Of a stretch of DNA of 64,000 bases, positions 8,649 through 16,790 are shown in pieces. A model generated the notes under the pieces. It was not told the origin of the DNA, made no database searches, and worked only from the letters and a program-made list of their open reading frames with translations. The translations under genes were made by a program, and so were the position numbers. The stretch's first letter is position 1. Each line of letters begins with the position of its first letter. Source of the DNA: a bacterium (GTDB taxonomy: Bacteria > Chloroflexota > Dormibacteria > Dormibacterales > Dormibacteraceae); assembly GCA_004299235.1 (NCBI GenBank), contig SCQL01000003.1:18789-82788 (forward strand), read 5' to 3'.

Positions 8649-9809
8649 CTATTCGATCGGCGCCGTTTGCCTGACCTCGGGCTGGTGGGCGAGCCGGACC
8701 AGCACCGAGGACGTCGCGATGCTGATCACGACGGCGCCGATGAGACCGACGCTGGCCTGTCTGGTGATCAGGCCGGCGCCGAGCGCGAGCGCTCCGAGGA
8801 CGTAGCTGAACTCGCCCACCTGGCCGAGCCCGACGGCCAGTTGTAGCGATCGAGCGTGCAGGCCGCCAAACTTGGCCAGCACCCAGACGAGAAGCACCTT
8901 GGTGACGACGACCAGAGCCAGAAACAAGCCAAGCCAGGGCAGCGCCGGGATGAGGGCGCGGGGGTCGATGACGGTACCCAGCGCGACGAAGAACATGACG
9001 GCGAACAGGTCGCGAAACGGGAGCAGGCGCTGGCGCGCCTCGGCGGCCACCTCGCTCTCGGTGATCGCCAACCCGGCCACGAACGCGGCGAGCGCCAGCG
9101 GGATGCCGAAGAACCGGGAGCCCAAGCCCGCCAGCAGCAGCCCGCTGGCCACCGAGACCAGGAGGAACAGGTCGTGCTCCGCCTGCAGGCGTCGCAGGAG
9201 CCACGGGAGGATGACGGCCGCCGCCACCGCGATGGCGATGAAGGCCACCAGCTCGACCAGCGCGGTGGGTCCCGACCGGCCGCCCAGCCCGATGACGATC
9301 ACGAGCACCAGCGCCGAGGCGACACCGACCAGGTCCTGGATCACACTCCAACCGAGCAGCACCTCGTCGGTGTCGGGATCGGTGGTGCGCCTGCGGCTGC
9401 GAGTGATGTTGACGACCACGACGCTCGAAGACATGGCGATCGACAGGCCGACCATCGCCGCTCCGGCTGGGCTCATCGCGAACAGCAGGCAGGCGGCGGT
9501 GGCCAGCCCCCAGGTCACGAACACCTGCAGCGGCGACAGCAGCAGAAGGCGGCGGCGCTCACGCGCCAGGCGTACGGGGTTGATCTCGATGCCGACCTCG
9601 AAGAGGAGCAGCACCACGCCGACATCGGCCAGGACGGAAAGCTGCTCGCGATTGGCCACGTAGCCAGGGGTGAAGGGTGAGACCACGACCCCCACGAGCA
9701 GGTAACCGATGACCGCCGGGAGGCCCAGGCGCCGGGCGGCTTTGCCGGCGAGCGCGGCGAGCAAGAGGAGCAATCCGAGATCGAGGACGGCGGGCGCGGT
9801 GTGCTCCAC
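8649..9809 (-). CDS. Kef-type monovalent cation:proton antiporter (CPA2)
   Basis: 386 residues, almost entirely membrane segments (about 11-12). The CPA2 features are GLPAVIGYLLVGVVVSPF, LLLFEVGIEINP, SSSVVVV and GQVGEFSYVL. There is no C-terminal TrkA-N regulatory domain, so this is the membrane module only. It would exchange K+ or Na+ for H+. Monocistronic; it ends 36 bp beyond the stop of the convergent Ni/Co permease gene. Confidence 0.85.
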   Translation of the reverse strand: MEHTAPAVLDLGLLLLLAALAGKAARRLGLPAVIGYLLVGVVVSPFTPGYVANREQLSVLADVGVVLLLFEVGIEINPVRLARERRRLLLLSPLQVFVTWGLATAACLLFAMSPAGAAMVGLSIAMSSSVVVVNITRSRRRTTDPDTDEVLLGWSVIQDLVGVASALVLVIVIGLGGRSGPTALVELVAFIAIAVAAAVILPWLLRRLQAEHDLFLLVSVASGLLLAGLGSRFFGIPLALAAFVAGLAITESEVAAEARQRLLPFRDLFAVMFFVALGTVIDPRALIPALPWLGLFLALVVVTKVLLVWVLAKFGGLHARSLQLAVGLGQVGEFSYVLGALALGAGLITRQASVGLIGAVVISIATSSVLVRLAHQPEVRQTAPIE

Positions 9810-9875
9810 TCAGCGGGAGTCTAGCGGCGACCGGCGCGGGGCCTGGGCTCGGCGGCACACAATACTGCGCACACG

Positions 9876-10574
9876 ATGAGCAAATTGGAGTTGGAGTGGA
9901 AGACGCCGGGTCCGCCCGGGCGCGGCACCCTGGACGGCGAGCTCGTCCGTTTGGAGGCGATCGACCCTGGACGCCACGCCGAGCCGCTTTTCACCGCCTC
10001 GCACGGCGCGGCTGGTGATCCGCGCATCTGGGACTACCTGTCGTACGGCCCATTCGCTCACCAGGGTGAGTTCACAGCCTGGCTCGAGCGGTGCGCCGCC
10101 TCGGACGATCCGCTCTTCTACGCCATCGTGGACCGTGAGGCGATGCAACCGCGGGGGATGGCGAGCTACATGCGGATCGTGGCCGAGCATGGGGTGATCG
10201 AGATCGGGCACATCTGGTTCGCGCCCGTGCTCCAGCGCACTCGCCAGGCCACCGAGGCGATCTTCCTGATGGCGCGCCACGCCTTCGACGATCTGGGCTA
10301 CCGCCGCCTCGAATGGAAGTGCGACTCGGCCAACGCGCCGTCGCGCCGGGCGGCGCAGCGGTTCGGCTTCACCTACGAAGGCGTGTTCCGCCAGCACATG
10401 GTCGTCAAGGGCCGGAACCGCGACACCGCCTGGTTCTCGATCACCGACGGGGAGTGGCCGCTCAGGCGAGCGGCCTTCGAAGCCTGGCTCGCGCCTTCGA
10501 ATTTTGACGGCGACGGCCGCCAGCGAGAGTCACTGGCGGCCGTGCGTGCCGGGATCGAGGGACCAAAGGTTTAG
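9876..10574 (+). CDS. GNAT-family N-acetyltransferase (RimJ/RimL-like)
   Basis: 232 residues. The fold runs from LVRLEAIDPGRHAEPLF (about 26-42) through the beta4/acetyl-CoA region (GVIEIGHIWFAPVLQRTRQATEAIFLMARHAF, about 106-137) to the RimL-like end (CDSANAPSRRAAQRFGFTYEGVFRQHMVVKGRNRDTAWFSI). Relatives acetylate protein N-termini or small amines; the substrate is unknown here. Its last 20 codons contain a strong hairpin that may also end transcription. Confidence 0.82.
   Translation: MSKLELEWKTPGPPGRGTLDGELVRLEAIDPGRHAEPLFTASHGAAGDPRIWDYLSYGPFAHQGEFTAWLERCAASDDPLFYAIVDREAMQPRGMASYMRIVAEHGVIEIGHIWFAPVLQRTRQATEAIFLMARHAFDDLGYRRLEWKCDSANAPSRRAAQRFGFTYEGVFRQHMVVKGRNRDTAWFSITDGEWPLRRAAFEAWLAPSNFDGDGRQRESLAAVRAGIEGPKV
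10513..10543. terminator. Perfect 11-bp hairpin between convergent genes, inside the GNAT 3' coding end
   Basis: ACGGCCGCCAG (10513-10523) and CTGGCGGCCGT (10533-10543) are exact inverted repeats with a 9-nt loop. The hairpin lies 30 bp before the GNAT stop and just past the end of nrdJ on the other strand. It could stop transcription from both sides, though no U-tract is present. Confidence 0.45.
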
Positions 10575-10575
10575 T

Positions 10576-13389
10576 TCAGCTGCAGCCGGTTGTCGCCCCG
10601 CAGTTCAGGCACTTGTAGCACGAGCCTGAGCGCACGGTGATCGCGCCGCAGTCCGGGCATGCCGGCGCGTCGGTGTTGATGAAGGTGATCTTCTGCACTG
10701 AACCGCCGTTGCCGTTGGCGGCCGGCATGGCGATCACCTTCAGCTCCGAGGCGGAGTGCGCGGCCTTGGCCACGGTCGCCGGCGCGGGTGCGGGGTCGGC
10801 GGGCGCGTCACGCCGGATGATGCCCGCCTCGTCCTGGTCCTCGACCGGCAGGAAGTGGCTCGCCATCCACCGGAAGATGTAGTCGACGATCGACTTCGCG
10901 ATCGGGATCTCCTTGTTCTTGGTGAACCCGGAGGGCTCGAATCGCATGTGGCTGAACTTGTCGACCATGAATTTCAGCGGGACCCCGAACTGCAACGCGT
11001 ACGAGGTCTGGGTCGCGAACGCGTCCATCAGGCCCGAGATGGTCGAGCCTTCCTTGGCCATCGTCACGAACAGCTCCCCCGGTGTGCCGTCGTCGAACAG
11101 GCCGACCGTCAGGTAGCCCTCGTGGCCCCCGATGTCGAACTTGTGCGTGACCGCCTTGCGCTCGTCGGGCAGCTTGCGCCGGACCACGCGGTACTCGACC
11201 GTTTCCTCGGCGCCCTGCGCGCGCGGGGCCTTCTTGTCCTTGTCGAGCGAGGTGGACAGAGGCTGCGAACGCTTGCAGCCGTCGCGGTAGATGGCGATGC
11301 ATTTGAGACCCAGCTTCCAGGACTCGAGGTACGTCTGCTCGATGTCCTCGACCGTCGCATCCGTCGGCAGGTTCACGGTCTTGGACATCGAGCCGGAGAT
11401 GAACGGCTGGACCGCAGCCATCATCCGCACGTGACCCATCGGCGCGATCGAGCGAGAGCCGTTGACCGGCTTGAATGCGCAATCGAAGACCTTCAGGTGC
11501 TCGTCCATCAGGTGGGGAGCGCCCTCGATGGTGTCGTTCTCGTCGATGTACTCGACGATCTCCTTCACCTTCAGCTCGTCATAGCCGAGCTTGCGCAGCG
11601 CGGCGGGCACGGTGGTGTTGACGATCTTCAGCAGTCCGCCGCCGACGAGCTTCTTGTATTTCACCAGCGCCAGGTCGGGCTCGATGCCCGTGGTGTCGCA
11701 ATCCATCATCAGCCCGATGGTGCCGGTTGGCGCCAGGACGGTGGCCTGGGCATTGCGGTAGCCGTGAGTCCGGCCGAGCTTGACCGCTTCGTCCCAGGTT
11801 TCCCTCGCCGCGTCGACCACCTCGGCCGAATCGGGTGACGTGCTCAGTTGGTGCGCTGCCTGGCGGTGCTTCTCCATCACGCGCAGCATCGGCTCGCGGT
11901 TCCTGGCGTACTCGCTGAACGGGCCCTTGACCTGAGCCATGCTCGCCGACTGGGCGAATGCGCGACCGGTCATGATCGCGGTCAGCGCGCCGGCAAAGCG
12001 TCCGCCCTCCTCGGAATCGTAGGCGAGTCCCATCGACATCAAAAGCGCGCCCAGGTTGGCGTATCCAAGACCCAGGGGACGAAGCGCCTCGGAGTTCCTG
12101 GCGATCGCCGGAGTGGGGTAGGAGGCGTTGGAGACGAGGATCTCCTGCCCGGTGAAGCACACGTCGATCGCGCGCCGGTAGCGCTCGACGTCGAACTTGC
12201 CGTCCTCGGACTGGAACTTCATCAGGTTGAGCGAGAGCAGGTTGCAGGCGGTGTCGTCGAGGAACACGAACTCCGAACAGGGGTTGGTGGCGTTGATGCG
12301 TCCGGTGTTGGGGACGACGTTCCAATCCTGGATGGTGGTGTCGAACTGAAGCCCGGGGTCGCCGCAGATCCAGGCCGCCTCGGCGATCTCACGCCACAGG
12401 TCGCGTGCCTTGTGCTTGTCGATCACGCGGCCGCCGACGATCGCCTTGGTCGTCCAGGGCTTGTCGTCGACGACGGCCCGCATGAACTCGTCGCTGGCGC
12501 GCACGGAGTGGTTGGCGTTCTGGAACTGGACCGAGTCGTAGGCGCCGCCCGGGACGTTGAAGCCGACGTTGTAGCCGGCTTCGATCAGGGCCCAGGCCTT
12601 CTTCTCCTCCTCCGCCTTGCAGCGGATGAAGTCGAGGATGTCCGGGTGGTCGGCGTTGAGGATGACCATCTTCGCCGCCCGGCGGGTGGTGCCGCCCGAC
12701 TTGATCGAGCCCGCGAACGAGTCGTAGCCCTTCATGAAGGAGACCGGGCCGGAGGCGGTGCCGCCGCCGGACAGCTGCTCCTTCGACGAGCGCAGGACCG
12801 ACAGGTTGGTGCCGGTGCCGCTGCCGAACTTGAAGAGCATGCCCTCGGTCTTGACCAGGTCGAGGATCGACTCCATCGAGTCCTGGATCGAGTTGATGAA
12901 GCAGGCCGATCCCTGCTGCGCGCGGCCGGGGACGCCGATGTTGAACCAGACGGGGCTGTTGAACGACGCGTGCTGGGTGACCAGGAGGTAGCGCAGCTCC
13001 TGCGCCCAGTTCTCGGCGTCCTCCTCGCTCGCGAAGTAACCGTCCGCGCGGCCCCAGCCGGCGAGCGTCTCGACGACGCGGTCGATGATCTGGCGGACGC
13101 TGGTCTCACGCTCCGGGCTGCCCGGGCTGCCCCGGAAGTACTTCTGGGCGACGACGTTGATCGCCAGCTGCGACCAGGCGCGGGGGACCTCGACGTCCTT
13201 CTGCTCGAAGATGACCTGGCCTTTCTCGCCGATGATGGCCGCGGTGCGCCGCTCCCACTCCACCAGGTCATAGGCGTGACTGCCCGCTGGCGTGAAGTAA
13301 CGCCCGAAGCGAAGCCCTGTTTTGGTTCCGTTCTTGGCACGGTGGCCGTTCTTACCGGCTCCGGCGAGGTCGGCGACATTTTTGGCCAT
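10576..13389 (-). CDS. nrdJ: Class II (adenosylcobalamin-dependent) ribonucleoside-diphosphate reductase
   Basis: 937 residues. It converts ribonucleotides to deoxyribonucleotides using a B12-generated thiyl radical. Visible active-site residues are C163 (GSACF), N369 and C371 with E373 (NPCSE), and C382 (DDTACN). The 11-residue spacing C371-C382 matches the class II family. The C-terminus carries a Cys-rich zinc-ribbon tail (CPDCG...CYKCLNCG), as in long NrdJ proteins. ATG 13389 is preceded by AAAGGAGG. The only reductase in the window, it makes growth cobalamin-dependent if no other RNR exists. It has its own promoter and structured leader. Confidence 0.95.
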   Translation of the reverse strand: MAKNVADLAGAGKNGHRAKNGTKTGLRFGRYFTPAGSHAYDLVEWERRTAAIIGEKGQVIFEQKDVEVPRAWSQLAINVVAQKYFRGSPGSPERETSVRQIIDRVVETLAGWGRADGYFASEEDAENWAQELRYLLVTQHASFNSPVWFNIGVPGRAQQGSACFINSIQDSMESILDLVKTEGMLFKFGSGTGTNLSVLRSSKEQLSGGGTASGPVSFMKGYDSFAGSIKSGGTTRRAAKMVILNADHPDILDFIRCKAEEEKKAWALIEAGYNVGFNVPGGAYDSVQFQNANHSVRASDEFMRAVVDDKPWTTKAIVGGRVIDKHKARDLWREIAEAAWICGDPGLQFDTTIQDWNVVPNTGRINATNPCSEFVFLDDTACNLLSLNLMKFQSEDGKFDVERYRRAIDVCFTGQEILVSNASYPTPAIARNSEALRPLGLGYANLGALLMSMGLAYDSEEGGRFAGALTAIMTGRAFAQSASMAQVKGPFSEYARNREPMLRVMEKHRQAAHQLSTSPDSAEVVDAARETWDEAVKLGRTHGYRNAQATVLAPTGTIGLMMDCDTTGIEPDLALVKYKKLVGGGLLKIVNTTVPAALRKLGYDELKVKEIVEYIDENDTIEGAPHLMDEHLKVFDCAFKPVNGSRSIAPMGHVRMMAAVQPFISGSMSKTVNLPTDATVEDIEQTYLESWKLGLKCIAIYRDGCKRSQPLSTSLDKDKKAPRAQGAEETVEYRVVRRKLPDERKAVTHKFDIGGHEGYLTVGLFDDGTPGELFVTMAKEGSTISGLMDAFATQTSYALQFGVPLKFMVDKFSHMRFEPSGFTKNKEIPIAKSIVDYIFRWMASHFLPVEDQDEAGIIRRDAPADPAPAPATVAKAAHSASELKVIAMPAANGNGGSVQKITFINTDAPACPDCGAITVRSGSCYKCLNCGATTGCS

Positions 13390-13494
13390 TTTCTAGAGAA
13401 CGCCTCCTTTAATCATCCCCGGTGAGGGTGCTTCTGAACCAGCTGTAGGTGCGTCGTCAGGTGGGTCGTTGAACTTATTCGTTTGGGGATGCAA

Positions 13495-13535
13495 GAGGCC
13501 CCAGAGCATGCCCGCCACTAATGCCCCAGGGCCTC
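13495..13535 (-). promoter_or_regulatory. Long hairpin in the nrdJ 5' leader
   Basis: GAGGCCC (13495-13501) pairs with GGGCCTC (13529-13535), and inside it GCAT (13506-13509) pairs with ATGC (13521-13524). It sits between the promoter and the nrdJ ribosome site. I could not match it to the cobalamin riboswitch core, so its role is open. The remainder of 13390-13709 has no gene. Confidence 0.45.
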
Positions 13536-13550
13536 GATGTAACGGCTCCG

Positions 13551-13579
13551 AATATACGACCCGACTTTCGACTTGTCAA
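13551..13579 (-). promoter_or_regulatory. Sigma70-like promoter of nrdJ
   Basis: On the minus strand TTGACA (13574-13579) and TATATT (13551-13556) are separated by exactly 17 bp, near-consensus for a housekeeping promoter. The predicted leader is about 150 nt. Just upstream, ACACAAGATATTC (13587-13599, plus strand) loosely resembles half of an NrdR box; this is weak evidence of NrdR control. Confidence 0.7.
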
Positions 13580-13709
13580 GCCTGAAACACAAGATATTCG
13601 GCCTCAGCTGCCTCCAAAGTACCACATATGGGTGGATTGCCTGTGCAAATCCCTGGTGACGAGTTGGGCACAGGCTGGGTATTGACTGGGCAAAACTGTT
13701 CAAAAGCGC

Positions 13710-14732
13710 CTACTGGTTGGGATCGACGAGAGCCAGGCTCAGGGGCTCTGTGGAAATCTGCTTGGCCTCCCTCGGAGGCGGGGAGGCGGACTGGACGCTC
13801 TGCGCCGAGGCGCGGATCCGAGCCGACACCTGCTTGCCCTCGCCGTAGGCGTTCTGGAGCATCGTCACCGCCCTTTGCAGCTTGTTCTCCAGGACGGTCT
13901 CCAGGGTGTCGAGATGCCGCTCCACGTCGATGAGGGCGGATTGGAGCTTTTCCATGTCGACCGAGCGGGCGAACTGCAGGTGCAGCTGGTAGAGGGTCAG
14001 CAGGTAGGGCAGCGCCATCGCGTAGCCGACCACCATCACGTGCCGCTGGTGGGCGCCCACGATGGCGCCGCGACACACGTCGTAGGCAGCGTCGGGGATG
14101 ACGGCGAGCGCGAAGGGCGAGGTGGTGGCCGGGTCGATGTACTGGCCGACCTCGCGGACCCGCCTCTCCACCTCGCGCTCCACCTGCGCCGTGAGCTGGG
14201 AGCGGCGGGTCGCGTCGAGCCCAGGCTCGGCGAGCTGTTCGAGCGCGCCGCTGGAGACCCACTTGGAGTCCATCGGCAGCAGCTTGCCGCCGGGCAGCCG
14301 CATCGCCAGCTCCACCACCTTGCCGCCGACCCAGACGTTGCGCTGCAGCATCTCGGGCGGCAGGTGCCGGAGCGCCTCTTCCAGGATGTTCTCGCCCGCC
14401 GCGCCACGGGTCGAGCTGCCGGCGATGACGCTCTCCAGCCGCCTGAGGCTCGCCCGAGCCTCGTCCTCCACCGGTTGACGCGCGGACAGGGCCGAGCGCA
14501 GGCCCTCGACCACCGACTGGGTCTGGGTGAGCCGCTCGCGCAGCTCCGCCGCCTGGGACTCCTGGGTGTGACCCCCCGCCTCCAGGCTGCTCCTGAGCTC
14601 GGCGACGTCACGGGCCTGCCCGTCGGCGCGCCGGACCAGGTTCCAGACCAGGGCGGCCACGCCCGCGACGCCGGCCAGGAGACATACAAGGAGAAGGGCG
14701 AACAAGAGTTCGAGCAGCGACATATGGTGCAT
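13710..14732 (-). CDS. rmuC: DNA recombination protein RmuC
   Basis: 340 residues. An N-terminal membrane anchor (LLELLFALLLVCLLAGVAGVAALVWNLV) and a coiled coil (about 35-105) precede the RmuC nuclease-like domain (about 110-300: RGAAGENILEEALRHLPPEM, PMDSKW, ALAVIPDAAYDVC). The family limits inversions and may process stalled replication forks. ATG 14723 (MSLLELL) is an alternative start. It is divergent from the dCMP deaminase, with 43 bp between them. Confidence 0.88.
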   Translation of the reverse strand: MHHMSLLELLFALLLVCLLAGVAGVAALVWNLVRRADGQARDVAELRSSLEAGGHTQESQAAELRERLTQTQSVVEGLRSALSARQPVEDEARASLRRLESVIAGSSTRGAAGENILEEALRHLPPEMLQRNVWVGGKVVELAMRLPGGKLLPMDSKWVSSGALEQLAEPGLDATRRSQLTAQVEREVERRVREVGQYIDPATTSPFALAVIPDAAYDVCRGAIVGAHQRHVMVVGYAMALPYLLTLYQLHLQFARSVDMEKLQSALIDVERHLDTLETVLENKLQRAVTMLQNAYGEGKQVSARIRASAQSVQSASPPPREAKQISTEPLSLALVDPNQ

Positions 14733-14775
14733 TGTAGTCCCGAAAAGCGAGCGTCACAAGCCTGTTAACCTGACC

Positions 14776-15243
14776 ATGATGGCCCGTCCCGAACCTGTTT
14801 CCGAGCGCGAGCAGGCGCCCGAGCGCATCCCGCTCGAAGAGGTCTACATGCGCATGGCGGAGGAGCTGGCGAAGCGCTCCACCTGCGCCCGGCTCCAGGT
14901 CGGCAGCGTGATCACGACGGCGGACCTGACGCAGGTCCTCGGCATCGGCTACAACGGCAACGCCAGGGGCCTGCCCAATCGCTGCGACTCGGCCCAGCCA
15001 GGAAATTGCGGCTGCCTCCATTCGGAGCAGAACTGCCTCATCAAGGCGGGCGCCCAGACGCCGGGGAAGATCATGTTCGTCAGCGCGTCACCTTGCGTGA
15101 TGTGCGCCAAGATGATCATCAACACCAACGTGGCACGCGTCCACTACCGCGAGGCCTACCGCGACCCCGCCGGCCTCGACGTGCTCAGGCAGGGCGGGGT
15201 CGAGGTGATCCACTACAACCGCTGGCGCGACCGCTGGCGCTGA
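14776..15243 (+). CDS. dCMP deaminase (ComEB-like)
   Basis: 155 residues. Zinc-dependent deaminase motifs are HSE (GCLHSEQNC, about 82-90) and PCVMC (about 111-115), and the N-terminal half carries the CARLQVGSVI strand. An extra Cys/Asn-rich insert (NGNARGLPNRCDSAQPGNCGC) fits dCMP deaminases better than tRNA or guanine deaminases. The product dUMP would feed dTMP synthesis; together with nrdJ upstream it forms a nucleotide-precursor neighbourhood. Confidence 0.85.
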   Translation: MMARPEPVSEREQAPERIPLEEVYMRMAEELAKRSTCARLQVGSVITTADLTQVLGIGYNGNARGLPNRCDSAQPGNCGCLHSEQNCLIKAGAQTPGKIMFVSASPCVMCAKMIINTNVARVHYREAYRDPAGLDVLRQGGVEVIHYNRWRDRWR

Positions 15244-15247
15244 GGTC

Positions 15248-15934
15248 CTAGCGGACGATCTCCCAGCCGCCCGCGGTCTGGACGATGCGCGGCTCGATGG
15301 TCGGCACGTCTTTGAGGCGTCGCGTGCGAGCCAACAGGGCGGTCGCGGCACCGCCGCCGGCGACCGACTCGAGCACCGCCCGCGTCGCGTAGACCAGCGT
15401 GAGGTCCGGGCTGGTCAAGGCCCGCTCGGGCGTGATCCAGAGCCAGTCCGTGACCTCACCCTCCTGCGGCCGGACCTCCTGAGCGGCCGGCAGCCGGGCC
15501 AGGTAAAAGCGCGCGTCGAACCGCCGGCGCAGCTGCGCCGGGGTGACCCAGCGGGCGAGGAAGACCAGGCGGTCCAGCGCCGCCACCAGGCCGAGCTCGC
15601 GCAGCGCCTGGCCGAAGGTCCTGCCGCCGCCGACGAGAGCGCGGACCTGCTCGCAGTCGGCGCCGCGTGCCAACCGGCGGCCTCGCCGCGCCAGCAGGAT
15701 CCCGACCTCTTCGAAGAGCTCGCGCACCGCCGCCGCGCGGATGGCGTCGTTCCCGCCGCCATCGTCGGCATGCACCGAGCCGCCCGGAAACACGTAGGCG
15801 CCGGGCGCGAAGTCCGCGCCGCGCGGCCGTCGCATGAGCAGCAGCTCCCACGGCTCGCGCCCCCGGATCAAGAGCACCGTGGCGGAAGGGCGCGGCGTGG
15901 TCGGAGGCTCTGAAAGGTTCAAGAGGCCCGTCAT
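15248..15934 (-). CDS. NUDIX hydrolase
   Basis: About 228 residues from ATG 15934. The Nudix box is recognisable: GGSVHADDGG...AAVRELFEEVGILL, with a short insert after the first Gly pair as in the CoA-pyrophosphatase/NUDT19-like branch. It cleaves a nucleoside diphosphate-X substrate; which one cannot be told. The open frame continues far upstream but that part overlaps the SDR gene on the other strand. The start has no obvious ribosome site and may be leaderless. Confidence 0.8.
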   Translation of the reverse strand: MTGLLNLSEPPTTPRPSATVLLIRGREPWELLLMRRPRGADFAPGAYVFPGGSVHADDGGGNDAIRAAAVRELFEEVGILLARRGRRLARGADCEQVRALVGGGRTFGQALRELGLVAALDRLVFLARWVTPAQLRRRFDARFYLARLPAAQEVRPQEGEVTDWLWITPERALTSPDLTLVYATRAVLESVAGGGAATALLARTRRLKDVPTIEPRIVQTAGGWEIVR

Positions 15935-15962
15935 GTCGGGCAGCGTGGCGATGCGCTCAAGT

Positions 15963-15975
15963 CTAGTGACACTAG
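15963..15975. promoter_or_regulatory. Palindromic operator candidate between divergent NUDIX and SDR genes
   Basis: CTAGTG-A-CACTAG is a perfect palindrome with a 1-bp centre. It sits in the 51-bp gap and overlaps possible -10 elements for both directions (TACTAG leftward, TAGTAT rightward). A shared regulator is inferred. Confidence 0.45.
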
Positions 15976-15985
15976 TATTCGGCAG

Positions 15986-16741
15986 GTGGACTTGGGCATC
16001 GGGGGCAAGGTCGCCCTGGTCACCGCCGGCACGCGCGGCATCGGGCTGGGCATCGCCCGGGCGCTCAGCGCCGAGGGCGCGCGCGTCGCCGTCGCGGCGC
16101 GCACCGCGGCCGACGTCGAGCGCACCGCGGCGTCGCTCGGCGGCGGTGGCGTCGCCGCCGACCTGCTGACCGAAGACGGCTGCCGGCGCGCCGTCACCGA
16201 GACCGAGCGCGCCCTGGGACCGATCGAGATCCTGGTCAACAACCTGGGCCTGCGCTCGGGCAGCTCGTGGAGCGACACCGGGCCGGCGGAGTTCGAAGCC
16301 GCCTTCGCCGGCAACGTCGGCGTCAGCGTGCGGATGAGCCAGCTCGTCCTGCCGGGGATGCTGCTCCGCGGGTGGGGTCGCATCGTCGTCATCACCTCGG
16401 TGTGGGGACGCGAGGCGGGCGGCGCGCCGGCCTACAACGCGGCCAAGGCCGCCGAGATCAGCTACGTCACCTCGCTGGCGCGGGAGGTTGCCGCCAGGGG
16501 CGTCACCGTCAACGCGGTGGCGCCGGGCTCGATCCTGTGGACGGGTGGCGGCTGGCACCGCCGCCAGGAGGCAGACCCCGAGGGGATGGCGGACTACGTG
16601 CGCCGCGAGATGCCGCTGGGCCGGTTCGGCTCGGTCGATGAGGTCGCGAACGTGGTCGCCTTCGTCTGCTCGCGGCAGGCGAGCCTGGTCAACGGCGCGT
16701 GCATATCGGTCGACGGCGGGCAGTCGCGCTCCAACATCTGA
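15986..16741 (+). CDS. Short-chain dehydrogenase/reductase
   Basis: 251 residues, classical SDR: cofactor motif TAGTRGIGLG (about 12-21), NNLG (about 86-89), catalytic Ser in ITSVWG (about 137-142), YNAAK (about 151-155) and a C-terminal ISVDGG. The R after the glycine motif region suggests NADP(H) preference (inference). Start GTG 15986 directly follows GGCAG. Substrate unknown. Confidence 0.88.
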   Translation: MDLGIGGKVALVTAGTRGIGLGIARALSAEGARVAVAARTAADVERTAASLGGGGVAADLLTEDGCRRAVTETERALGPIEILVNNLGLRSGSSWSDTGPAEFEAAFAGNVGVSVRMSQLVLPGMLLRGWGRIVVITSVWGREAGGAPAYNAAKAAEISYVTSLAREVAARGVTVNAVAPGSILWTGGGWHRRQEADPEGMADYVRREMPLGRFGSVDEVANVVAFVCSRQASLVNGACISVDGGQSRSNI

Positions 16742-16790
16742 CCCTATTCGTCACCCCGCATCCCGGGCCGCATCCGCGACCCTTCGGGGG

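Noticed and set aside
11848..13425. A 525-codon plus-strand frame over nrdJ
   Set aside because: Shadow of nrdJ; composition typical of antisense frames in GC-rich genes.
13390..13560. Cobalamin riboswitch upstream of nrdJ
   Set aside because: The B12-box and core sequences could not be found; only a hairpin and a promoter are supported.
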